A stretch of DNA of 41,321 bases from NCBI RefSeq assembly GCF_025464955.1, contig NZ_JAODNM010000159.1, positions 1 to 41,321 on the forward strand, in the 5' to 3' direction. The first letter of the stretch is position 1. Each line of letters opens with the position of its first letter. Source of the stretch: Amycolatopsis sp. GTDB lineage: Bacteria; Actinomycetota; Actinomycetes; Mycobacteriales; Pseudonocardiaceae. Shown here piece by piece: positions 35,701 to 41,321 of the stretch. A program made the translations under genes and the position numbers. A model generated the notes under the pieces. That model was not told where the DNA came from. It ran no database searches and saw nothing but the letters and a program-made list of their open reading frames with translations.

Positions 35701-35933
35701 TCGGCCGGCTTCGCCATCTGCAGGAGGATTCCGAAGCCGCGGCGACCCTGCTCGGGGTCAGCCAGGTCATGCGTGGCGCGTTCGATCACGGAAACCCGAA
35801 CCTGCGTGCGCTGGTCGCCGAACTCACCACGGAGTTGGGTGACCAGCGCTACGGCGAGCTGTTCGAGCGGGGCTCGGCCCTGTCCAAAGAGGACGCCGCG
35901 CGGTGGTTGCTGCGCGACGCCGGCCTTGGATAG
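32736..35933 (+). CDS. AfsR/SARP-type transcriptional regulator with BTAD and NTPase domains
   Basis: This is a 1065-residue regulator with an OmpR-like winged helix at about 1-90 (VSVLGPVRLL, then LWGAQPPADASNALQSLVSRLR), a bacterial transcriptional activation domain to about 245 (ending in LGLDPSAELQ), an NB-ARC/STAND ATPase with P-loop GPGGAGKT at 290-297 and a VLVLDNCEHL Walker B, and a long C-terminal TPR-like helical region. Such proteins switch on secondary-metabolite or local genes on sensing an unknown signal. GTG at 32736 follows GAAGG. It is divergent from the M1 peptidase across 166 bp and convergent with an ABC exporter; it may control either, which is inference. Confidence 0.9.
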   Translation: MRVSVLGPVRLLDDDGTPVDIGGARLRMLLARLALDAGRAVSSDALVDGLWGAQPPADASNALQSLVSRLRKVLREAGATLETTATGYRLGLDVDQVDVHRFEVLAARGRGELAAGQYAEASKTLREALALWNGDAFADVFDAPFVQVPAARLAELRLRASEDRFEAELSLGRHGDVLADLDSAGLRSPLRERLAGLRMRALSAAGRQSDALAVYGSLRETLSDELGLDPSAELQETHLGVLRGDLPRPVPQPVVVDHLPVRLTSFVGREDELKLLGELLEGSRLVTLVGPGGAGKTRLATETAARLPVADRGRVWFVGLAGVRDSSDLVTAVSTALGLRDLRLVDANAARWTAADALDRLVEVFAAGEPVLVLDNCEHLVGAAASLVHELITRVPRLRVLATSREPLAIDGETLCPLGPLEVPRDQMSVAEAVGLGAVRLFMDRAKAVRPGFLLDEASLVPVTEICRRLDGMPLALELAAARLRSMTVGQIAHRLDDRFRLLTSGSRSALPRQRTLRAVVEWSWDLLDEPERVLARRLSVFPAGAKVPAVEAVCADQRVPVEDVLYVLGSLVEKSIVDAVTDEHGEPRYRMLETIRVYADERLGEAGERAAVQAVLARYYVDLVEPNEPLLRTGGQMSVISWFDTEYDNLVDVLRRAIDSSDVETAYRLTGSLLWYWLIRGNHAQVNEFVAAVVAFGDQVPPAAAAGFAVIKAMDFTMVPSLTTTDTAALIEQCVRTGAFDEFPGLTIAVPMLAFFSRDVELAAREVRRALAGTDAWSRAAAHWVEGFLLSDAGDRAGAEQARKDALAGFEAVGDRWGMAMTLAMYADELSHAGQGEEAIRVYQRGLALAAELGSEDDMIQQRCRLAMERSRAGDLAGAARELVEADAVALRSRNPQLRNMIIFGKVELALMSDELDVVRELIGRMRVSIHGLPFSAEMASEWVARYEGRLAMAEGRLDDAASQFARAVQSISDRRDLPDLAELAELLGRLRHLQEDSEAAATLLGVSQVMRGAFDHGNPNLRALVAELTTELGDQRYGELFERGSALSKEDAARWLLRDAGLG

Positions 35934-35952
35934 TGTTTCCTCAGGTACCACG

Positions 35953-35998
35953 CTCGTGAGTGTGCCGGCCGGTGAGAACCGGCCTGGTGCTTCACGAG
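35953..35998. terminator. Two-tier bidirectional terminator between regulator and ABC permease
   Basis: An outer stem, CTCGTGA (35953-35959) with TCACGAG (35992-35998), encloses an inner perfect stem GGCCGGT-gaga-ACCGGCC (35967-35984). It fills the 66-bp gap between two convergent genes. There is no T run. Confidence 0.65.
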
Positions 35999-35999
35999 T

Positions 36000-36806
36000 T
36001 CAGACACGCCTCCGGTAGGCCCGCATCGCGAGTGGGAAGAACACCGCGACGATACCGGCCATCCAGGCCAGTGTCCCGAACAGCGGGCCGGCCACCGCGC
36101 CACCGTTCATCAGGCCGCGTGCGGTTCCGGCCATCAGGCTGACCGGGTTGATGTCGGACCAGGCCCGCAGCCAGCCGGGCATCGTGCTCGACGGGACGAA
36201 CACGCTGCTGCCGAAGGTGAGCGGCATGACGACCACGAACATCAAGCCCTGTACCGCTCCCGGTGTCTTGACCAGCATGCCGACGAACACCGCGATCCAG
36301 CAGAAGCACATCCCGAACGCGAGCAGCAGGGCGATGGTGACCACCAGCGACATGGCGTCGGTCTGGATCCGGTAGCCCATGAGCGTCGCCACGACCATCA
36401 GGACGACCATGCACACGGCGTAGCGCACCAGGTCGGCGATGACGGCGCCGACCAGCGGTGCCGACCGGGCGATCGGCATGCTTCGGAACCGGTCGAACAC
36501 GCCCTTGTTGACGTCGGTGTTCAGCGCCACCCCGATGGTCATACTGGCCTGCAGGATGTTCATCGCCATCACCCCCGGCACGACGACCTGCAGGTACTCA
36601 CCGGTGTTCCCGGAGATCGCGCCGCCGAAGATGTAGACGAACATGACCAGGAAGATGATCGGCATCAGGGTGACGTCGGCGAGCTGCTCCGGGTTCTTCC
36701 GGATTTTGATGATGCTTCGCCAAGCCAGGGAAAGCCCGTGCTGCAAGGCTTTCGCCGGAGTGATGTAGCGCGGTGACGCGGGTGCGTCGAGTGTCATGGT
36801 GGTCAT
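36000..36806 (-). CDS. ABC-2 type transporter permease (DrrB-like)
   Basis: This is a 268-residue membrane protein with six predicted membrane segments, of the daunorubicin-resistance DrrB type: an N-terminal LTLAW-like soluble part (SLAWRSIIKIRKNPEQLADV), then PIIFLVMFVYIFGGAI, the FDRFRSMPIARSAPLVGAV coupling loop, and SDINPVSLMAGTARGLMNGG before the last helix. It overlaps the ATPase stop as ATGA and has GGAG upstream, so the pair is translated together. It exports an unknown, probably hydrophobic, compound. Confidence 0.93.
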   Translation of the reverse strand: MTTMTLDAPASPRYITPAKALQHGLSLAWRSIIKIRKNPEQLADVTLMPIIFLVMFVYIFGGAISGNTGEYLQVVVPGVMAMNILQASMTIGVALNTDVNKGVFDRFRSMPIARSAPLVGAVIADLVRYAVCMVVLMVVATLMGYRIQTDAMSLVVTIALLLAFGMCFCWIAVFVGMLVKTPGAVQGLMFVVVMPLTFGSSVFVPSSTMPGWLRAWSDINPVSLMAGTARGLMNGGAVAGPLFGTLAWMAGIVAVFFPLAMRAYRRRV

Positions 36807-37780
36807 GCCAGGCTCCTTTCGGGCTGGGGCTCGGTTTCGTGCTTGCCGGTCAGCGCGAGGAAGACCTCGTCGAGGCTGGGCAGGCGCAGGGCCAGTTCGT
36901 CGGCGACGATCCCGGCGTCGTCCAGTTTCCTGACCAAAGTGGACAGCAGGATCGGGTCGGACGCCGGTACGGTCAGCAGGCCGGTGTCGTTGTTGCGGGC
37001 CGGCTTGAAACCGGTCAACTCGCCGAGGATGCGGTCGACGGTGTCGAGGTCGCCGAGCGAACTCGGCCGCACCTGCAGTGTCTGCCCCCCGACTCGCCGC
37101 TTCAGCTCGTCGGACCGGCCGTCCGCGACCACCAGGCCGTGGTCGAACACGGTGATCCGGTCGGCGAGCTGGTCGGCCTCCTCCAGGTACTGCGTGCAGA
37201 GCAGGATCGTGGTGCCCTCCGCCACAAGCGCCCGGACAATGCCCCAGACCTGGTTACGAGAGCGCGGGTCGAGGCCGGTCGTCGGCTCGTCGAGGAACAT
37301 CAGCTCCGGCGTGACGACGATGCTGGCCGCGATGTCGAGCCTGCGCCGCATCCCGCCCGAGTAATGCTTGACGAGCCGGCCCGAGCCCTCGGTGAGCCCG
37401 AAGGCATCGAGTAGCTCGGCGGCTCGGTCCCTGGCCGCGGGACGCCTCAGTCCAAGGAGGCGCCCCAGCATGATCAGGTTCTCGCGACCGGTGAGATCCT
37501 CGTCAACCGACGCGAGCTGGCCGGTGAGACTCACAGCTGCGCGAACGGCGTCGGCCTCCTCCACGATGTCGTGTCCGAGGACCCGAGCGCTGCCGGCGTC
37601 GGGGCGGATCAAGGTCGCCAGCATGCGAATGGTCGTCGTCTTGCCGGCGCCGTTGGGCCCGAGCACGCCGTAGACGGAGCCGGCGCGCACCGCCAGGTCC
37701 ACGCCCTCCACGGCCCGGGTCGCACCGAACGACTTGACGAGGCCGGTGGCCTCGATGGCGAGAGGGGAGTGTGCTGTCAT
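36803..37780 (-). CDS. ABC transporter ATP-binding protein (DrrA-like)
   Basis: This is the 325-residue ATPase of a drug-resistance-type exporter. It has Walker A GPNGAGKT at 41-48, the signature SGGMRRRLD near 141-149, Walker B LMFLDEPTTGLD ending near 171, and the DrrA-type C-terminal domain of about 100 residues. ATG at 37780 follows AGGAGG and replaces longer readings from 37897. It precedes its permease with a 4-bp overlap. No antibiotic synthesis genes are visible in the window, so a self-resistance role cannot be claimed. Confidence 0.95.
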   Translation of the reverse strand: MTAHSPLAIEATGLVKSFGATRAVEGVDLAVRAGSVYGVLGPNGAGKTTTIRMLATLIRPDAGSARVLGHDIVEEADAVRAAVSLTGQLASVDEDLTGRENLIMLGRLLGLRRPAARDRAAELLDAFGLTEGSGRLVKHYSGGMRRRLDIAASIVVTPELMFLDEPTTGLDPRSRNQVWGIVRALVAEGTTILLCTQYLEEADQLADRITVFDHGLVVADGRSDELKRRVGGQTLQVRPSSLGDLDTVDRILGELTGFKPARNNDTGLLTVPASDPILLSTLVRKLDDAGIVADELALRLPSLDEVFLALTGKHETEPQPERSLA

Positions 37781-37873
37781 CGGCCTCCTCGGACTGGGAC
37801 TCGTCGTGCTGAGGAACATCCATTCTGGAGACGGGGTGAAAGCCCCAAACTCATCGCCAGGTCTCGCCAGATC

Positions 37874-37901
37874 AAAGTAGCGGAAAAGCAGCAGCAAGCA
37901 A
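37874..37901 (-). promoter_or_regulatory. Candidate promoter of the ABC exporter
   Basis: On the minus strand TTGCTT (complement of 37896-37901) is followed after 16 bases by TACTTT (complement of 37874-37879), about 95 bp before the ATPase start. A further TTGACT lies upstream on the same strand. The rest of the 206-bp gap shows nothing else. Confidence 0.4.
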
Positions 37902-37986
37902 CCGGTCGATTGACATGCCGACGGCGCCAGTCAACTCGGGCGTGCATGCCGCGCGCACCCTGTGATCGACTGCTCCCGGCCGGGAT

Positions 37987-38917
37987 TTAGTCGAGCGGTG
38001 TGATCGCGATCATGCCCGGTACGCCCATCAACCCGGGAGCCGATGGCTGGGCAGCCTCTCCACCTGCCCCGCCCGCACCTGCGAATCCAACGGGACCACC
38101 CCCGGCGCCACCGGCGCCGGAGCCAGGATTCGGGATGCAGAACGGCCACGGCTCACCAACCCCTCCGGGCGCACCGGCCTGCAACGTCGTGCCCATCACT
38201 TGGAGGGAGGAGTTGACGGTACCTGATCCTCCAGCCCCCCCTGTCGGGTTCTTGCAGACACCAAGACCAGCAGCCGTGCCACCGCCGCTCCCGCCAGTCG
38301 CGGTGACGAGAGGTTTGCCGTCGGAAGACGCGAACACACTGGTCTCCCCGGCCTTTCCGTTCACGGCATCCGGGGACGCCTCCGTACCGCCGGCGCCTCC
38401 CGCCCCGACCGTCACGCTATAGACAGAGGCGGGCATGACCGGTACAAGCGCTCGAACATATCCACCCTGGCCCCCGCCCCCGCCGCCGGCGTTGTTTCCA
38501 AAGCCGACCCCCCCCGCCGCCCCCGCCGCCCCAGGACTCCACGAGGACGCGGCTGGCAGCAGGGGCGGCCACGAACTTGCCGCTCCTCCGGAACACGGAG
38601 ACTCCGGGCCCGGCCGGACCCTGCGGACCTGCCGGACCACGCTGTCCGACCTGGTTCCAGGACAGGGCGGTCTCGTTGGAGTCGCAAGCCTGCCCCTTGG
38701 ACGGGTCGACGACCCGCAAGGTGCCCTGGCTCGCCCCGATGATTGGTGGAAGGGCTCCACCGGCCTTGTTCAGGTAGCAGCCACGAATAACGCCATTCGA
38801 CTCAGGAATGGTGGCATAGGCCACGGTTCCTGCGAGGAGGGCGGCGAACCCGGCGACACCCAAGAACGCGCCGACCTTCTTGCCTCGTCCCAACCCAAGC
38901 CCCCGCCAACGCGACAT
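37987..38917 (-). pseudogene. Exported glycine-rich protein with collagen-like segment, frameshifted
   Basis: Two minus-strand frames form one protein of about 309 residues. The first has an N-terminal membrane/signal segment (KKVGAFLGVAGFAALLAGTVAYA), a module with GVIRGCYLNKAG, LRVVDPSKGQACDSNE and ALSWNQ, and a short GPAGPQGPAGP collagen-like run. The second continues with glycine-rich sequence resembling phage tail or spore-surface proteins (GGYVRALVPVMPASVYSVTVGAGGAGG). The join is a run of eight C on the plus strand (38508-38515); seven would restore the frame. Start ATG at 38917 has AGGAG upstream. It is either a sequencing error, a real mutation, or a slippage-switchable surface protein. 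Function unknown. Confidence 0.75.
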
Positions 38918-39277
38918 CCGTGTTTCTCCTTTCTCCTGCTTCCCCTGCGATGTCCCCAGCTCAGGTGCGATGGGAATGGCTGGTTCAAGGATCCTTGGCT
39001 TCAGGCGGTCATTGCAACGACTCGCCGAGGTGCTCCGCTGTCAAGGCCGGCCGGGGATCAGGGAACGCCACGCCAGAGGCCGGTTCAGAGGCTTCGAGAT
39101 GGATCGCAAGAATCTCAAGCGCAACGGTTGAGGGACCGATAGATTCCACGAAGACCAGGGGGCGCTCCGTCATGAGTGGGTCCGCCGGAGGTAGCGGAGC
39201 GCGTGGAGTCCATCGGGAAAGCTGGAGAGATCATTGCGACTGCGTCTGATTGAGCCCCGGCTCCGTGTGAGTTGCCC
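38918..39277. other. Intergenic region without a supported gene
   Basis: This 360-bp stretch lies between the divergent glycine-rich gene and a small membrane-protein gene. It holds the ribosome site of the former and, on its strand, TTGACA (complement of 39039-39044) as a possible -35 without a good -10. The open frames here have no family resemblance or ribosome site. Confidence 0.5.
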
Positions 39278-39508
39278 GTGAAAGTGCGTCGGATCTGGAG
39301 GCGTCCCGAGATTGGGCTCAGTGGGCGTCATTTGGCTCTGGAGATTGTGGCATGGGCGATGGGGTTCCTCGCCAGTGCAGCGGTCGCTGTCGGGAACGGG
39401 GGCCTGGTGCGAATCACTGCCGCCGCGTTCCTCCTCTGGGTAGCGACTCCGAATCTGGCCTTGTGCCTACGTGGCGTGGTCCGTGATCACCACCGGCCCG
39501 GAGAGTAG
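39278..39508 (+). CDS. Small putative membrane protein
   Basis: This 76-residue open frame starts with GTG at 39278 (a TTG at 39272 is also in frame). It has a basic N-terminus (KVRRIWRRPE), then two hydrophobic stretches at about 22-39 and 45-63 and a polar end, which looks like a two-span membrane protein. No clear ribosome site and no family that I recognise. It may be a real small gene or chance. The following 272 bp to 39780 show only GC-rich sequence with a TATGGT at 39753-39758. Confidence 0.35.
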   Translation: MKVRRIWRRPEIGLSGRHLALEIVAWAMGFLASAAVAVGNGGLVRITAAAFLLWVATPNLALCLRGVVRDHHRPGE

Positions 39509-39780
39509 GCGGCGAGGCTGGGCGTCCATCAGCTGTAAAGCGGTGCCGAGCGGTCTGGGCGGGTCAATGGCCTTGGGGGTCCGAGCACGGGCCAACTGCA
39601 ATTGTCTCTGCGAACGGGGGTCTGGGCTCAGAGGGTAATCGCTCAACGGACAGCCTGGGCTATCTCGGTGGGCCTACGGTTCCGGTGGAAGCGTCCCAGT
39701 CGTGCGGCATGGCCCTCCTTCCGCCCGCGAGAACGCCCGGTACCCGATTGAGTATGGTGAGCAGTCATGGAGACTCGGGC

Positions 39781-40023
39781 GTGAGGTTCGAGACCAGGGC
39801 CATCCACGTGCGCCGGGACCTCGGCGGGGTCAAGGGCACGAGCCTGTTCTTCCTCGGCAAATCGCTCCGCGGGATCGAGTCGCTGATCGAGCTCCCCGCC
39901 GCGATGACCCATGCCACTATCGCTGGCTCTCCGTTCGGGGTGTCCGAGAACCTCATCCGCCTGCCGGTGGGCATCGAGGCGGTCGAGGCCCTCCTCGCGG
40001 ACCTGGCCGCGGGCTTAGGGTGA
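39781..40023 (+). pseudogene. Internally deleted remnant of a Cys/Met-metabolism PLP enzyme
   Basis: This 80-codon frame joins two ends of a trans-sulfuration-type enzyme (cystathionine gamma-lyase/synthase family, normally about 380 residues). VRFETRAIH is the usual N-terminus. After about 13 residues it jumps to the C-terminal GTSLFFLGKSLRGIESLIELPA, then MTHATI and ENLIRLPVGIE. The PLP-lysine core is missing, so it cannot be an enzyme. The reading frame is kept across the deletion, and GGAG precedes the GTG start. The stop overlaps the next gene as GTGA, so the remnant may still serve translation of the synthetase behind it. Confidence 0.75.
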
Positions 40024-41321
40024 CGAGCTCGCCGCACGACGCCTTCCTCCGGGCCCGCGACCTCCTGCTGGAGCTGCGGACCGACTACGAGGCCGCCTAC
40101 CGGAAGTTCCGCTGGCCCGAGCTGGGGCACTTCAACTGGGCCCTCGACTGGTTCGACACGGTGGCCGCCGGCAACGACCGCCCCGCCCTCCGGGTGATCG
40201 AGGAGGACGGCCGGGAGACCCGGCTCTCGTTCGCCGAGCTGGCGGCGCGCTCCAACCGGGTCGCCAACTGGCTCCGCGACCTGGGGATTCGGCGCTTCGA
40301 CCGCGTCATCGTCATGCTCGGCAACCAGGTCGAACTCTGGGAGACGATCCTCGCCGCGATCAAGCTCGGCGCGGTCCTCGTCCCGGCCACCCCGCTGCTG
40401 GCGCCCGCCGACCTGCGCGACCGCGTGGACCGGGGCGCCGCCCGCCACGTCGTCGTCCGCTCCGAGGACTGCGGCAAGTTCGCCGAGGTGCCGGGCGACT
40501 ACACGCGGATCGCGGTCGGGGCACCGGCGGCGGGGTGGGAGCCCTACGACGATGCGGCGGGCGGGGCGGCCGCCTTCTCGCCGTCGGGAGAGACCGCGGC
40601 GTCCGACCCGCTGCTGCTCTACTTCACCTCGGGGACGACGGCACGGCCCAAGCTCGTCGAGCACACGCATGCCTCCTACCCGGTCGGCCATCTGTCGACG
40701 ATGTACTGGCTCGGCCTACAGCCGGGGGACGTCCACATGAACGTGGCCTCACCGGGATGGGCCAAACACGCCTGGAGCTCGCTGTTCGCGCCCTGGAACG
40801 CCGAGGCCACCATCCTCGTCTACAACTTCGGCCGCTTCCGTGCCCCGGGGGTGCTGGACGCGGTCGTCGAGGGCGGGGCGACGACGCTCTGTGCCGCGCC
40901 CACCGTGTGGCGGATGCTGATCCAGGAGGACCTGGGCGGCTGGCGGGTGGGCCTCCGGGAGGCGGCGAGCGCCGGGGAGCCGCTGAACCCCGAGGTCATC
41001 GAGCGGGTGGAGCAGGCCTGGGGCATCGTGGTGCGCGATGGCTACGGCCAGACCGAGACCACCGCCCAGGTGGGCAACCCACCGGGGCAGCCGGTCAGGC
41101 CCGGGTCCATGGGCCGCCCGCTGCCCGGGTACCGGGTGGAGCTTCTCGACCCCTCAACCGGTGAGCCGGGGGACGAGGGCGAGATCGCGCTCTCGCTTTC
41201 GCCGCGCCCGCTCGGCTTGATGACCGGCTACAAAGACCAGGGATCCCGCCTTGCCGCGGAGGACCGCTGGTACCGCACCGGCGACGTCGGCGTCCGGGAC
41301 GCGTCGGGCTTCATCACCTAC
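40020..41321 (+). CDS. Acyl-CoA synthetase (AMP-binding, medium-chain type), partial
   Basis: This frame is open to the window edge (434 codons) and is the N-terminal and middle part of an acetyl/acyl-CoA synthetase-like enzyme, which activates a carboxylic acid with ATP and CoA. The AMP-binding loop YFTSGTTARPK is at residues 201-211, followed by the SPGWAKHAWSSLFAPW motif, GYGQTETT and WYRTGDVG, all in the expected order; the N-terminal FNWALDWFD is typical of medium-chain and acetyl-type members. The C-terminal catalytic lysine domain lies beyond the window. GTG at 40020 overlaps the upstream remnant. The substrate is not certain. Confidence 0.9.
   Translation, partial: MTSSPHDAFLRARDLLLELRTDYEAAYRKFRWPELGHFNWALDWFDTVAAGNDRPALRVIEEDGRETRLSFAELAARSNRVANWLRDLGIRRFDRVIVMLGNQVELWETILAAIKLGAVLVPATPLLAPADLRDRVDRGAARHVVVRSEDCGKFAEVPGDYTRIAVGAPAAGWEPYDDAAGGAAAFSPSGETAASDPLLLYFTSGTTARPKLVEHTHASYPVGHLSTMYWLGLQPGDVHMNVASPGWAKHAWSSLFAPWNAEATILVYNFGRFRAPGVLDAVVEGGATTLCAAPTVWRMLIQEDLGGWRVGLREAASAGEPLNPEVIERVEQAWGIVVRDGYGQTETTAQVGNPPGQPVRPGSMGRPLPGYRVELLDPSTGEPGDEGEIALSLSPRPLGLMTGYKDQGSRLAAEDRWYRTGDVGVRDASGFITY

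Noticed and set aside
33582..35951. 789-residue minus-strand open frame
   Set aside because: It is antisense to the BTAD regulator and has no motifs.
38920..39249. 109-residue plus-strand frame
   Set aside because: It has no initiation signal and unremarkable sequence; it overlaps the leader of the divergent glycine-rich gene.

Overview
The window is GC-rich chromosomal DNA of an actinomycete. PE/PPE-like proteins, EspG paralogues, Lsr2, ClpC, an AfsR/BTAD-type regulator and a mycothiol-type DinB-fold protein point to the Pseudonocardiaceae; an Amycolatopsis-like organism is the best guess, from gene content and style rather than from a database match. From memory, the backbone follows the Mycobacterium tuberculosis order ppa, dacB-like, Rv3626c-like, tilS, hpt, PE/PPE, ftsH, folE-folP-folB-folK, Rv3605c, Rv3604c, Rv3603c, panC, panD, coaX, (lysS), lsr2, clpC1. 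Here lysS is missing, and a MerR regulator, a PrsW protease, a methyltransferase and an AraC/DinB/FhuF block are inserted.

Layout. 1-5.5 kb: ppa (minus), then dacB, a zinc metalloprotease-like gene, tilS and hpt in tight plus-strand array (wall trimming, tRNA-Ile lysidinylation, purine salvage). 5.6-9.6 kb: a PE-like/PPE-like pair followed by two EspG chaperone paralogues, with no ESX core genes. 9.7-14.6 kb: ftsH and the overlapping fol operon, with an ECF-type promoter candidate in front of ftsH. 14.6-19.3 kb: a MerR regulator on the opposite strand with a palindromic operator, then two membrane proteins of the conserved backbone and a PrsW-type protease. 19.4-22.6 kb: a DUF2520 Rossmann protein, panC, panD and coaX, that is, pantothenate and CoA synthesis, apparently led by an 8-codon mini-ORF. 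22.6-24.6 kb: a methyltransferase and lsr2, the latter with a clear promoter and terminator.

24.6-31.1 kb: an AraC regulator broken by a one-base homopolymer frameshift, a DinB-fold protein, and a FhuF-like ferric reductase behind an IdeR/DtxR iron box. Then comes clpC, preceded by a SigR-type promoter (GGAAT-N18-GTT) and a ClgR-like site, and a short Hsp70-like ATPase. 31.1-37.8 kb: a secreted M1 aminopeptidase, a 1065-residue BTAD/NTPase regulator and a DrrA/DrrB-like ABC exporter. 37.9-41.3 kb is accessory and partly decayed: a glycine-rich exported protein frameshifted at a run of eight C/G, a small membrane protein, an in-frame internally deleted remnant of a Cys/Met-metabolism PLP enzyme, and an acyl-CoA synthetase that runs off the end.

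Palindromic intergenic elements sharing TTGAAC-centred hairpins and a CCCCGAGGGG arm occur at about 8.6, 22.6 and 31.05 kb. Two of them sit between convergent genes and probably act as bidirectional terminators. No tRNA, rRNA, CRISPR array or insertion sequence was seen. I found no convincing wholly new system. The best leads are the orphan PE/PPE/EspG-EspG cassette, the repeat family, the coupled mini-ORF and the regulatory sites.
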